Assembly (NCBI RefSeq): GCF_019753045.1
Contig: NZ_JAIELN010000005.1
Span: forward strand, 124,001 to 188,000
Origin: Hyphomicrobium sp.
GTDB lineage: Bacteria > Pseudomonadota > Alphaproteobacteria > Rhizobiales > Hyphomicrobiaceae
DNA length: 64,000 bases
Reading direction: 5' to 3'
The notes below the pieces were generated by a model. It had not been told where the DNA came from. It saw nothing but the letters and a program-made list of their open reading frames with translations, and made no database searches. Shown in pieces: positions 16,967 to 27,175 of this stretch (its first letter is position 1; every line of letters starts with the position of its first letter). A program made the position numbers and the translations under genes.

Positions 16967-18694
16967 TTAGCGGGCATCGATGAGGCCCGAATCCATAAGC
17001 CGCCGGTGAAACGCAAGGATCTCCTGCGATTTCTTGCACGTGAAGTAGCGTCCGTCGCAGAGGCCCAGAAGGCGCAGCCGTTCTTTATAGGAGTCAGGCA
17101 ACGGCAAACGTGCGGCCTGCAGCATGATCGTGCCTAGATAAGGCACATCGACAACGTCGACCTCCGGCAAAGACGGGGGGCTATAGTTCACGCCATCAAC
17201 GGAATAGTAGGTCAGCAGACCCCGACTTTCGGGTGTCAGCTTGATGTCTTCGGCGAACGAACTTGCGTCGAAGCCAAGCAGCGTGCGCGTTGCGATCGGC
17301 TGGTGATCGCCGTATTGCACGATGAGAAAGCGCTCGTTTGGAAAGCGCTTCGAGAGCGACGTCCGAAATTCATCGTAGTCCATGTGCGCCAACGCGAGAC
17401 GGCGCAGATATTCATTCATTTCCGGATCTGTTCCAGGGCCGCCGCCCGAAACGTGCACGTTTGGTTCGTACGTCTTGTCATACGGAAGGTGCGTTGCCGA
17501 CGTGATGACGAATGTGAAGAGCGGGCTGGTCGACACCGCGATATGGCGCTCAATATCGTTCAACGCGTTCGCATAGTAGAAGCGATCACGCTCATCGAAG
17601 CGTTTGGCGCCCTGCGCCCTATAATCGAAGATCTCCGGCATTCCGACGGTCGCGTAGAAGCGATCGTTAGAAACGAATGCCTTCGGAACCGGGTAGAAGA
17701 CACTGTTGTGATATCCGCAGCGGGCCAGAACCTGTGGCACGGCGTCGTGGATCTTTCCCTGCATGAGTGATTGAACGAACGTGCGCATACCGCCGAACGA
17801 ATAGGACGATACGCCGGCGAGAACTGAGAACTCAGTGAGCCAGGATGCTCCGCCGTACGTTTCTACGCGTAGTTTGTGCAGTCGTCCGTCAAACGACTTG
17901 AAGAATGGGTCGAGCCCGTGATCGTAGTCGATTTCGGAGAAGTATGAGGGAGGAAAAACGCTTTCCTGGTGGATCAGGATAATGTGCGGCGGCTTCTGCT
18001 GCAGGGCGCATGTTGGAATTTTGAAGGGCGGCATCGGCTGCGATTTCAGCGCATCAAACAATTGACCTTTCCAAAGCGTCTGCAAAGTCTCCGACCACGA
18101 GGAATAGAACGATGAAACGTAGAGATGGTCCCAGTAAAACTGCGTATTCCGCCGTTCGCCTTTCGCGTAGCTCGCGCCCACACTGAGCACAACGAAAAGA
18201 ACGAATAGCCCACCACTGGAGCGACGCGGAACACGCGAGCTATCCAGGCGCCAAAGCACCAGACCCGAGACAAGCGCGAACGTGATCATCGCCAGAAGCA
18301 CGAGCAGCATCGACCTATGGTCGGTCCATAGGTAGACGACGGTCGACCACGACATCAGGTAGAATACGACGTCGTAGGCATGCAGCACCATCTCGATGTA
18401 GTGCTGCTTGATATCGGACGCGATTACGATCGACGCGACTAAGATTGCGATGAGCGTGATTGAAAAAAGAACACGCCTGGAAAGAAACGTCAGCGCACAT
18501 ATCAGAGCCGACGTGATCGCCGCTGAGAAGATGATGGTTTGGAGCCAGCCTTCGTAACACCAATGGTAATAAGCAAGGCCAACCGCAATTGCAGCCGTTG
18601 CGTACCAGACGGTTGCGGCCGAAAACTGACGCTGAAGCGGTTGGTCACCGATGCGCGTCAGCGACCCGGTCCGATCAATCAGTTCGACACTCAT
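16967..18694 (-). CDS. LTA-synthase/phosphoglycerol-transferase-like membrane sulfatase-domain protein
   Basis: N-terminal TM helices; PHIILIHQESVFPPSYF; FVITSATHLPYDKTYEP; ERFLIVQYGDHQP. Confidence 0.75.
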   Translation of the reverse strand: MSVELIDRTGSLTRIGDQPLQRQFSAATVWYATAAIAVGLAYYHWCYEGWLQTIIFSAAITSALICALTFLSRRVLFSITLIAILVASIVIASDIKQHYIEMVLHAYDVVFYLMSWSTVVYLWTDHRSMLLVLLAMITFALVSGLVLWRLDSSRVPRRSSGGLFVLFVVLSVGASYAKGERRNTQFYWDHLYVSSFYSSWSETLQTLWKGQLFDALKSQPMPPFKIPTCALQQKPPHIILIHQESVFPPSYFSEIDYDHGLDPFFKSFDGRLHKLRVETYGGASWLTEFSVLAGVSSYSFGGMRTFVQSLMQGKIHDAVPQVLARCGYHNSVFYPVPKAFVSNDRFYATVGMPEIFDYRAQGAKRFDERDRFYYANALNDIERHIAVSTSPLFTFVITSATHLPYDKTYEPNVHVSGGGPGTDPEMNEYLRRLALAHMDYDEFRTSLSKRFPNERFLIVQYGDHQPIATRTLLGFDASSFAEDIKLTPESRGLLTYYSVDGVNYSPPSLPEVDVVDVPYLGTIMLQAARLPLPDSYKERLRLLGLCDGRYFTCKKSQEILAFHRRLMDSGLIDAR

Positions 18695-19058
18695 CGGAAT
18701 GCAATCGCCTAAGGACCCGCCGGTCGGCGGGAGAAGCACCGTAGCTCTCATCTAGTTTAGTTCAATACGTTTCTTCTTATTTCACGGCGGATTTGAGGGT
18801 GATCATGAATTAGCTCTCATGCTGCGATGCAACCGACCGAATCCACATCAGGGTTGCGGAGGCGCACCTAACGACGGCGGACGGACGCTCTCTCGCCGCT
18901 GGACTAGGCTCGGAGAATTATCCACTTGCCGTCGAGGATTTCTTCCCGTGGACGATATCGCCGAACAGTATGGGCCGTCGCAGAATTTGGATAGCGACGG
19001 GGCGCGCTGGACCGCTCCCCGCGATCGAGCGCGACCAGCGCGAGCCTATGCCCGGCAG

Positions 19059-20873
19059 CTACTGCATGCCCCGCTGTTGAAGCTGCTCGTCGATCATCCT
19101 GTTCAAGCCGCCGCGAATGCGGTCGAGGTCCAAGTTCTTCTTGAACGCCTCCTGCCGTTTAATCTGGTCCATTTCCTCGTCCAGGATATTGGCCGGATTA
19201 AAGCTCGGCGGGAACGAGCGTGGCGGGAAGTCTTTAAACGATGAAGCGAATTGGAAGACGTCGTCCATCGTCCCATATACGCCCCCGACGTGATTGAGCT
19301 GCCAATCCCAGAACGTGTTGGACGTGATGTCAGCCCGTTCGAATGGGTCTTGAAAGAGGTTGAATATTTTCTGCAGGCGAAGCGTTGTGAAAGGCTCGGC
19401 CCACAGGCCCATCGTGCCTTCCATGCGCTGCTCGGAATAAACGTACTTGAGGTCCTCCTTGCGATAGGCGACCAGCAGGCCGTCGTCGTTGGAATAGAAG
19501 AAATTGTTGCGCGCGCTTTTCTTCCCGTTGTTGTTCGTCGCGCTTCCGCTTACGGCCTTCAGGAACGCCGACTGGTCATAGCCATCAAGGTGAACTTTGT
19601 AGTTGATGCCGTTTGCCGTGTAGCCTGCTTTGAGTTTGTTGACGATGTCCGGCTCACCCGCGATGGAGCAGAGCGTCGGGATCCAATCGTTGTGGCTCAT
19701 CAGTTCGTTCGTGACGGTTCCGGGCTTAATTTTTCCCGGCCAGCGAACCAGGCAGGGCACGCGGAAGGCGCCTTCCCAGTTTGTGTTCTTCTCCGAGCGG
19801 AACCAAGTCATGGCCCCGTCTGGCCACGTGTTCATGTGGGGGCCGTTGTCGCTCGAATAAACAACAATCGTGTTGTCGGCGATCCCCATGTCGTCCAGCG
19901 CTTTGAGCAGCGTGCCTATGGTGTCATCGTGCTCCATCATGCCGTCGATGTACTCGCTGTCTCCATGCGTATACCGGCCGCGGTGACTGGGACGGACGTG
20001 CGTCCGCAAGTGCATGCGCGTGGAATTGAACCAGACGAAAAATGGCTTGCCCGCAGCGTGCTGTCGCTTCATGTAGTCGATAGCCGCCGATGACGTTTCG
20101 TCGTCAATCGTTTCCATGCGCTTCTTGGTGAGCGCGCCCGTGTCTTCGATCGTCTGCTTACCTATTTTGCCGAAGCGCGGATCGACAGTCGGGTCGTCGA
20201 CGTCCGTCGCTTTGCACTTCAGAACGCCGCGGGGGCCGAACTTGGCGCGATAGGCCGGGTCCTTGGGATAATCGGGCAGTTCTGGCTCTTCCTCGGCGTT
20301 GAGATGGTAGAGGTTGCCGAAGAACTCATCGAACCCATTGACGGTGGGCAATGACTCATTGCGGTCACCGACGTGGTTCTTGCCGAACTGTCCGGTTGCG
20401 TAGCCAAGATTTTTCAGCAGGCCGCCAATCGATGGGTCAAGCTGGCTCATGCCCATCGGTGCGCCGGGAAATCCGACCTTGCTCAATCCGCTGCGCATGA
20501 TGTGCTGGCCGGTCAGGAATGCCGAGCGGCCAGCTGTGCAGGATTGCTCGCCGTAGTAGTGCTGGAACTTCAACCCTTCCTTGGCGATCCGATCGATGTT
20601 CGGGGTCTCGTATCCCATCAGCCCATTTGAGTACGTGCTGAGATTCGCGATGCCGATATCATCGCCCCAAAGGACAAGAATATTGGGCTTTCCGGCGGAC
20701 GAAGGCGCCGCGGTTGGTCCCGCTGGCTGGGTTTCCTGCGCCGCCGCGCCGGCGGTCAGTGCCGTCGATAGAGCGAGCAAAGATGCCCCGCTCCTCAGAA
20801 CATGTCGGCGATCCAGGGCGCACTGAAGTTCGGTCTGTGCGTCGTCTTTTCTGTCCTTCGCGTCAACACTCAT
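19059..20873 (-). CDS. Arylsulfatase (formylglycine-dependent), Tat-like leader
   Basis: KPNILVLWGDDIGIANLSTYSNGLMGYETPNIDRIAKEGLKFQHYYGEQSCTAGRSAFLTGQ; CTAGR modification motif; RRHVLRSGASLLALSTALTAGAAA leader; start at MSVDAKD. Confidence 0.92.
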   Translation of the reverse strand: MSVDAKDRKDDAQTELQCALDRRHVLRSGASLLALSTALTAGAAAQETQPAGPTAAPSSAGKPNILVLWGDDIGIANLSTYSNGLMGYETPNIDRIAKEGLKFQHYYGEQSCTAGRSAFLTGQHIMRSGLSKVGFPGAPMGMSQLDPSIGGLLKNLGYATGQFGKNHVGDRNESLPTVNGFDEFFGNLYHLNAEEEPELPDYPKDPAYRAKFGPRGVLKCKATDVDDPTVDPRFGKIGKQTIEDTGALTKKRMETIDDETSSAAIDYMKRQHAAGKPFFVWFNSTRMHLRTHVRPSHRGRYTHGDSEYIDGMMEHDDTIGTLLKALDDMGIADNTIVVYSSDNGPHMNTWPDGAMTWFRSEKNTNWEGAFRVPCLVRWPGKIKPGTVTNELMSHNDWIPTLCSIAGEPDIVNKLKAGYTANGINYKVHLDGYDQSAFLKAVSGSATNNNGKKSARNNFFYSNDDGLLVAYRKEDLKYVYSEQRMEGTMGLWAEPFTTLRLQKIFNLFQDPFERADITSNTFWDWQLNHVGGVYGTMDDVFQFASSFKDFPPRSFPPSFNPANILDEEMDQIKRQEAFKKNLDLDRIRGGLNRMIDEQLQQRGMQ

Positions 20874-20904
20874 CGGAGGGCTCCACTGCTGATTTTCGCT
20901 TTTT

Positions 20905-21885
20905 TTATTTTCGGATGACGCACCGGAATCCAACATGGCTTGTCGATGTATCGACTGGCTCCGGATGGCGCGCTGCGGGACGGTAGCGACGGCAATAGTT
21001 GGGCGCGCAAAGATGCGAGCCCCCTTTCAAAACTTTCCGCGGAATGCGGATATTCGGCTGCTGCGGATCGAAACTTCGCTCCTTGCTCGGGCCTCGCGGA
21101 TTTTCGGGAATGCAGCAGGCTTTCGCAGCATCCGCTGGATGCTTTGGCGCATACCAATCGGTCGTCCACTCCCAGACGTTTCCGATCATATCGAAGAGTC
21201 CATAGCCGTTCGGCGGAAACGTCTTGACCGGCGATGTTCGCGCGAAGCCATCGAGTTCGAGATTTTCGTGAGGAAAGTTGCCTTGCCACGTGTTGGCCAT
21301 GTGCTGGCCGTTGGGCGTCAACTCACCGCCCCAGGCAAATTCGGCGCCCTCCAAGCCTCCGCGCGCGGCGTATTCCCATTCGCCTTCCGTCGGCAACTCC
21401 TTTCCCGCCCACTTGGCGTATGCCTCTGCGTCTTTGTAGGCGACGTGGACGACGGGGTGATCGTCTTGCCCCTTGATCCACGAGCCCTTGCCGTAAGGGT
21501 GACGCCAATTCGCGCCGAAACGAAACTCCCACCATTGGCTCCAGTCGTTTAGACCGACGGGCCCCGCAGGAGGACGGAAGACAAGCGATCCGGCCTTCAG
21601 CATGTGCGGCAGGGCACCGGGGTAGTCTTTGGCCGTGGGCGCGATTTCTGCGAATGTGATGTAGCCCGTTTCTTCAACGAACTTTCGGAATTCGGCGTTC
21701 GTGACAGGCGTCTCATCGATCCAGAAGCCATCGATAGCAACGCGATGGGAGGGTGCTTCTTCCGGGTAATGCCGGTTCGACCCCATGGCAAAGATGCCGC
21801 CGGGTATAAAAACCATGCCCTTGCGATGCGCGTTCGTCATCGTCTCGTGGGCGATATCTTGGACATCTGCGTGGTTGGCAACCAT
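20905..21885 (-). CDS. Formylglycine-generating enzyme (SUMF1 family)
   Basis: GMVFIPGGIFAMGSNRHYPEEAPSHRVAIDGFWIDETPVTNAEFRKFV...NVWEWTTDWY...KVLKGGSHLCAPNYCRRYRPAARHPE...HVGFRCV. Confidence 0.95.
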   Translation of the reverse strand: MVANHADVQDIAHETMTNAHRKGMVFIPGGIFAMGSNRHYPEEAPSHRVAIDGFWIDETPVTNAEFRKFVEETGYITFAEIAPTAKDYPGALPHMLKAGSLVFRPPAGPVGLNDWSQWWEFRFGANWRHPYGKGSWIKGQDDHPVVHVAYKDAEAYAKWAGKELPTEGEWEYAARGGLEGAEFAWGGELTPNGQHMANTWQGNFPHENLELDGFARTSPVKTFPPNGYGLFDMIGNVWEWTTDWYAPKHPADAAKACCIPENPRGPSKERSFDPQQPNIRIPRKVLKGGSHLCAPNYCRRYRPAARHPEPVDTSTSHVGFRCVIRK

Positions 21886-22100
21886 CGTACCTCTGCCGTT
21901 TGGACACGAGTTGATGCGTTACATTTCTGCGCGAAATGTCCGAACTGGAAAGTTGCTGGAATTGCTACAAATGAAGGCTTGTGATGGGTGTCTGGTGGTC
22001 GACACCGTGCGCCGCTTCCCCCCACTTAGCGTTGCGTAAGTCGAGGCAACGCTGCGCGATGCGGCAGTCCAAAAGCGCGTTGAGGAAAGAGAAAAACGTG

Positions 22101-22123
22101 AAATCGATTCAAACAATCGATTT
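22101..22123. promoter_or_regulatory. Perfect 9-bp inverted repeat AAATCGATT-CAAAC-AATCGATTT
   Basis: Read directly in intergenic region ~216 bp upstream of the FGE/arylsulfatase operon. Confidence 0.5.
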
Positions 22124-22299
22124 AACAATCCGACAAAGGCTAACCGCATTTCCAGCCTCGCTCTGGATGCGTAGTCGCCCTGCCCGTCCCAAGTCACTGT
22201 CGAATGGGCGGCCAATGCAGTCAAACGAATAGGTCGCCGCGGCGCAGCGGATTGCGTCTCATGGTAAATACAAAGTACGAATATTTAGATTTGCGGACG

Positions 22300-23232
22300 T
22301 CAATATCGAATGGTGCCGGACAGAATTGTCATGCTGCCGCTCCATCGGCGCTCGACGGCAAACTCCTCATAATGACGTGCGCTGAGTATCAAAGGCGCAC
22401 CGTTCGCCATCGTCGTGTAGGTCAAGCCGCCACCGATTGCGTCGACGCTTCCCTGAAGCGAACCTAGCCGGGCGCCGGATCCAGAGTCGCCCGTCAACTG
22501 ACGATAGTCATATCCGACGATGCCGATCATGAGCCCCTTAGAGATGTCACGGCCGATCGCCCACTCGTGGTGAAAATCGATGCCGCTCAAATAGTCGGTG
22601 GCGTCATTGTTGAAATTGTAAGTGATGCCCAACGTGCTGTTGAACTGGAGCTTCGTTGTTTTCTCAGTCCACGTGAAAGCCCATCCACCATCGATGCCCG
22701 GCCGATTAAGGCCGATGTTGGGCTCGAAGCCGACGGCGTATCGCCCGGTTGGGGCGACACCCTGAAAATAAACGGTATGGGCAAAATCGGCTTCTTGCCA
22801 ACCGAGCTGAATGCGTGCCGTTAAGTCACCAAGGCCCCCGCCCGATGTTTCCTCTTCGAACGTGTTGCCGAGCGGACCAGTGACGGCTGCCTTCAGATCG
22901 ATATGGCCGACAGGCACCGTTACCGCGAGCCCGAGGTTTCCGCCCAGAATTTTCTGCTTGGGGACGTAAAGGCCATTCACCGCTTCTTGGAAGAACTGAA
23001 CTCTGCTGCCGACGTTCAATGTAACTCCGCCCAAAGTCACAGGCGCATTGATTTTGCCTTCGTAATAGCCACTGACGAAAGACACGTAGGTGCCGGGCGG
23101 TGGGGTGGCACCGGCGCCGAAAGCTGATCCGCCAAGCCCGTATGACGAAAAGCCGAATTCGGCGGCGTCGGCACTCGAATCGAGGCCCATGGAGAGCGCG
23201 CCGCCGATAACGATCGCCATGCTCGTTCGCAT
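22300..23232 (-). CDS. Outer-membrane transporter-like protein (MetA/phenol-degradation family type)
   Basis: Signal peptide, beta-barrel pattern: PPPGTYVSFVSGYYEGKINAPV...GGLGDLTARIQLGWQ...YFQGVAPTGRYAVGFEPNIGLNRPGIDGGWAFTW. Confidence 0.75.
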   Translation of the reverse strand: MRTSMAIVIGGALSMGLDSSADAAEFGFSSYGLGGSAFGAGATPPPGTYVSFVSGYYEGKINAPVTLGGVTLNVGSRVQFFQEAVNGLYVPKQKILGGNLGLAVTVPVGHIDLKAAVTGPLGNTFEEETSGGGLGDLTARIQLGWQEADFAHTVYFQGVAPTGRYAVGFEPNIGLNRPGIDGGWAFTWTEKTTKLQFNSTLGITYNFNNDATDYLSGIDFHHEWAIGRDISKGLMIGIVGYDYRQLTGDSGSGARLGSLQGSVDAIGGGLTYTTMANGAPLILSARHYEEFAVERRWSGSMTILSGTIRY

Positions 23233-23523
23233 TCTTGGAACCCTTCCTAAGAACGCAACAGCAGCCGAAAAAGCGTACTTGACTCATATGCTGCCTGCTG
23301 TAGCGGGAATGGCACGGTGCGATGTTATTCATTGAGCTGAGATAAAGCATTCACCCCGTGGCTTCGGCACGCGCCCCACTCTTGTTGTCGACGCCCGTCG
23401 CGCTGTGATCGAAGTCGAAATCATACAAGTCTGTAACTATTCCAACGCATTGGAAATGCAGACGCGCATTGCGCTCGCGCGCGCTGCGTTTATATCTTCC
23501 GGGCTTTGCGGAGACCGCTTATG

Positions 23524-24336
23524 GACGATGCCGTGCCTCGTCTTCCCATTTCTGCGTTTATCATTTGCCTCAACGAAGAGCGCTATCTCGGCAAATGCAT
23601 AGAGAGCCTCGCCAATTGCGCGGAGATCGTCGTCGTCGATTCCGGATCGACGGACGGCACGCTCGCGTTGATCCGCACCTACGTCGACAAGGGATGGCCG
23701 ATACGCGTGTTTCAGGAAGCCTGGCGCGGTTATGCGGCGCAGAAGCAGTTCGCGCTCGATCAATGCAACCAGCCTTGGGCTCTCAACATTGATGCCGACG
23801 AACGTTTGGATGCGACACTCATCAAGGCGTTCCCGGAGCTGATCCGTGCGGACACCGCCGTCGTTGGCTGGCGGGTGGCGCGGCGGCCCTATTTGATCGG
23901 TCTCGGCTACACGCCGGAGCACGTGCGTGAGCGCAAAAACCTTCGTCTTATCCGGAAAGGCAAAGGCGCTTACGATCTATCGCAGACGGTTCACGAGGGC
24001 ATTGTCCCCTCGGGGCAGGTCAACGATGCCGAGGCGGGCAGCATCCTGCATTTTCGTCCGCTCATCATGGATGAGCAGATTCTGAAGGAAAATCGCTACT
24101 CCACCCTCAAGGCGGATCAGCAGGTGGCTGAAGGAAAGCCTGCGAGCGTGATGAAGCTTATCTTCAGTCCGCCGATTTATTTCCTCCGGCTTTATTTTAG
24201 ACACGGTCTATGGCGCTGCGGCGCTCCGGGCTTCATCCAGTCTGCGACCGGCGCGGTGTATGCGTTCTTGACCCAAGCTAAAATTTATCAACGTCACGCA
24301 ATGAAGCGCCGTCCCACCGTCGACTCAGCCGGCTAA
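23524..24336 (+). CDS. Glycosyltransferase family 2 (WaaE/KdtX-like)
   Basis: ISAFIICLNEERYLGKCIESLANCAEIVVVDSGSTDGTLALI...RGYAAQKQFALDQCNQPWALNIDADERL. Confidence 0.85.
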   Translation, partial: DDAVPRLPISAFIICLNEERYLGKCIESLANCAEIVVVDSGSTDGTLALIRTYVDKGWPIRVFQEAWRGYAAQKQFALDQCNQPWALNIDADERLDATLIKAFPELIRADTAVVGWRVARRPYLIGLGYTPEHVRERKNLRLIRKGKGAYDLSQTVHEGIVPSGQVNDAEAGSILHFRPLIMDEQILKENRYSTLKADQQVAEGKPASVMKLIFSPPIYFLRLYFRHGLWRCGAPGFIQSATGAVYAFLTQAKIYQRHAMKRRPTVDSAG

Positions 24337-24350
24337 ATGCGGGTTTGCGA

Positions 24351-25385
24351 ATGCACGTGATGCACTATCACTTCGGCAAGGACGGTGGCGCGGAACGCTT
24401 TTTCGTCCATCTCGTCCGCGCACTCTCTCGCCGCGGCCTCGAGCAAACCGTCGTCATTCGCAAAGACAGGAGCTGGCGCGGCGAGATCGAAGGTCTGGCA
24501 AACATCATCGAAAGCAACTTCCGCAATCTATCGCCCGAACGGATTCTGTTGCCGCTCAAGGTCAAGCGCATCGCTCGCGAGACGAAGCCTGACGCGCTTT
24601 TCGCATGGGCTACGAGGGCAAGCCGCCTCATGCCGAATTACAAGGACTGCATCCGGATATCGCGGCTCGGCGATTTCCCGACAAATCTCAGCTATTTCAA
24701 AAATTGCGATGTCCTCGTCTGCAATACACCGGCGATCGGCGAGCACGTGCGAAAGATGGGATGGACGCGCGGCATTGAGGTCATTTCCAACTTCACGGAC
24801 ACCGATCGTGCCGTTCCCGCCGATCGCACTGCACTCGGCACGCCGCGTTCCGCGCCTGTGGTCATGTCCATGGGGCGCTTTGTCGAGCGTAAGGGCTTTG
24901 CGCAGCTTATCGCGGCTGTTGCGCTGCTGCCGGGCGTTCATCTCTGGCTCGCAGGCGACGGCGAAGAGCGCGCCAATCTTGAAAAGCTCGCAATGGATCT
25001 TGGCATGCTGGATCGGATGCGATTTCTCGGATGGCAATCCGATCCGCGCCCGTATCTCGCTGCTGCCGACATCTTTGTTATGCCATCGAGCCACGAGCCG
25101 CTCGGAAACGTCATCCTCGAAGCGTGGGCGCAACAGAAGCCCGTTGTATCAAGCCGCGCCGAAGGGCCGTCCTGGTTTATGCGGGATGGCGAGAACGGAT
25201 TGCTCGTCGACATCGGCGATGTGAAAGGTTTTTCGAACGCGATCGCGCGATTGATCGCCAACCCGGATCTCGCGGCCCGAATTGCCGAAAATGGCAATAG
25301 CACACTTTCAGACTGGTTTTCCGAAGAGGCGGTCGCCAACGCCTACATCGATCTCTTCAAGCAGAAGCCGCCGACGCAAGCGTAG
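24351..25385 (+). CDS. Glycosyltransferase family 4
   Basis: HYHFGKDGGAERFFVHLVRAL...VVMSMGRFVERKGFAQLIAAVALLPGVHLWLAGDGEER...ADIFVMPSSHEPLGNVILEAWAQQKPVVSS. Confidence 0.88.
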   Translation: MHVMHYHFGKDGGAERFFVHLVRALSRRGLEQTVVIRKDRSWRGEIEGLANIIESNFRNLSPERILLPLKVKRIARETKPDALFAWATRASRLMPNYKDCIRISRLGDFPTNLSYFKNCDVLVCNTPAIGEHVRKMGWTRGIEVISNFTDTDRAVPADRTALGTPRSAPVVMSMGRFVERKGFAQLIAAVALLPGVHLWLAGDGEERANLEKLAMDLGMLDRMRFLGWQSDPRPYLAAADIFVMPSSHEPLGNVILEAWAQQKPVVSSRAEGPSWFMRDGENGLLVDIGDVKGFSNAIARLIANPDLAARIAENGNSTLSDWFSEEAVANAYIDLFKQKPPTQA

Positions 25386-25411
25386 GCTTGCCTCCTCTAG
25401 CTGTCCCTTGC

Positions 25412-26896
25412 TCAATGCGTTTGGTTGCTGTGCGAATATTCCGCGTCGGCAAGCGGCAGACCATCGAGACCCCTTGCGCTCGCTTCCGCGGCCGACGGGT
25501 GTCGCAACAAGGCTCGATAAACTTCGAGGATCTTGCCTGCTTCGGTTTCAATCGAGAACTCTGTCGCGACGCGGGCGCGGCCAGCTGCTCCCATTTCGGC
25601 AGCACGTCCCGGATCATCCAACAGGCGGGCCGTGGCGGCCGCTAGCGCCTCCACATCCGAGGGCGCGACCAGAATGCCGGTATCATCGGCCACGATCTCA
25701 GGAAAAGCTCCGACCGTCGTTGCGACGACCGGCAAGCCACTTGCCATAGCTTCGAGCGGGGTGACCCCAAATCCTTCCCATCGTTGCGGAGCGACAAAGA
25801 TATCAAGCGCGCGATACCAGCGCGGCATTTCCGACGTTCCGACTTCCGGTAAAATCAGGAGCCGTTCGTTAAGCCCTGCGGCCGCTATCTTGGCGCGAAG
25901 CCCTTCAAGAAAGTCCGTATGTGCGAAGGTTGCGCGCCCTACCAATACCGCGCCGACGCCGGGGCGCGACGCCAGTACGCGGAGCATTGCGTCGACGAAA
26001 ACATCGCTACCTTTTCCGGGGCGAATGCGGCCGAAGCAGCCAACCAGCTTCAAGTCGGGAAGACCAAGCTCGTCGCGCGCGGCAGCCCGATTTTGAGCCG
26101 GGTGAAATGCGTCGGCGTTGATGCCGTGGCCAATCACTGTCGCTGGATGCTCGAGGTACATTGCAGTTTTGCTGGACGTCGCGATCAAGCCGTCCATGCG
26201 GGCGATCAGCGAGCGGGTCCAGCGCGTGTGATGTCGTTGCGACGCCGAAGTGAACACAAGCCGCAGGGGAAAGCCAAGCACGTCCCGCAGAACGACTCCG
26301 GCCAGCATCTCGATATTCCGGCGCGCGTGCCAAATCCGGTAATCTCCGACAGCGGGCTTTTGCCAAAGCGTTGGCAAATCGAGAACGCTCATTTTCGGCG
26401 TCGAGGGCGCCAACCCCGGGCCCAATGCGGCAATTCTCGCGTTGCGCGCCAGAACTGGCAAAATCCGTTCGAGCGTGGACGTGACGCCCGACAGGCGCCG
26501 GGTGAAATTCGGCGCGACGATTTCGAGGTCACGTACGGACACCGGCGTCGAGGATCCGGCCGCGTTATCGCCTGGCGCAGCATAACTGCCCAGCTCATTG
26601 TTCTTTGTACGTCCGATTGCCGTCAGAATGTTGAGAAGGCGGCTCGGCCGCGGTCGATCCTTGTGGAAGCCGCTTCCGCTTTCAGCTTGATAACCCTGAT
26701 GCAGCGACCCGATGTGCCCGGGGTAAAACGCCCGCCTTTGACCAATTCCCATTGTGCCTCCCGGCAAGCCGCTAAAATGGGCTCGTCGGGAGTTCTTGGT
26801 GGTCAGCAAAGGCTGAATAGCGTCCGTTTTGTTACTGTTTTGTATGCGTTGCGTTACTGGCAATTCCGTGATGGATCTGCGCAACAACAACAGCAT
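25412..26896 (-). CDS. Glycosyltransferase family 4 (start probably internal)
   Basis: LVGCFGRIRPGKGSDVFVDAML...LDIFVAPQRWEGFGVTPLEAMASGLPVVATTVGAFPEIV. Confidence 0.88.
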   Translation of the reverse strand: MLLLLRRSITELPVTQRIQNSNKTDAIQPLLTTKNSRRAHFSGLPGGTMGIGQRRAFYPGHIGSLHQGYQAESGSGFHKDRPRPSRLLNILTAIGRTKNNELGSYAAPGDNAAGSSTPVSVRDLEIVAPNFTRRLSGVTSTLERILPVLARNARIAALGPGLAPSTPKMSVLDLPTLWQKPAVGDYRIWHARRNIEMLAGVVLRDVLGFPLRLVFTSASQRHHTRWTRSLIARMDGLIATSSKTAMYLEHPATVIGHGINADAFHPAQNRAAARDELGLPDLKLVGCFGRIRPGKGSDVFVDAMLRVLASRPGVGAVLVGRATFAHTDFLEGLRAKIAAAGLNERLLILPEVGTSEMPRWYRALDIFVAPQRWEGFGVTPLEAMASGLPVVATTVGAFPEIVADDTGILVAPSDVEALAAATARLLDDPGRAAEMGAAGRARVATEFSIETEAGKILEVYRALLRHPSAAEASARGLDGLPLADAEYSHSNQTH

Positions 26897-26915
26897 GCAT
26901 TGACGGGATCAGACG

Positions 26916-27149
26916 GTGCCACAAGACGAACAACCCGATTTTGCGCCGATCGCGCTGGTCTTCCTGGTGGTGCTGGGCATTTTCGGCATCGTTCATGCCG
27001 TCCTCGGGAATGGCCGTAATATCGTCGATTACGCGATAGCGGTCATACTTTGGCTCGGCGCGTGCTTGCTCGTCGTTGCTGCAGTCAATCAGGCTTTTCG
27101 CGCGACACGGGCCATTGCAGAGTTCATCCGGTCGCGAAAGGCGAAGTGA
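26916..27149 (+). CDS. Small membrane protein, hypothetical
   Basis: 77 aa with two hydrophobic segments. Confidence 0.5.
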   Translation: MPQDEQPDFAPIALVFLVVLGIFGIVHAVLGNGRNIVDYAIAVILWLGACLLVVAAVNQAFRATRAIAEFIRSRKAK

Positions 27150-27175
27150 ACGTCGTTCGCAGAATCAATCGATAA

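Noticed and set aside
23437-23922. 161-aa minus-strand ORF overlapping the GT2 gene
   Set aside because: Antisense shadow; no recognisable motif
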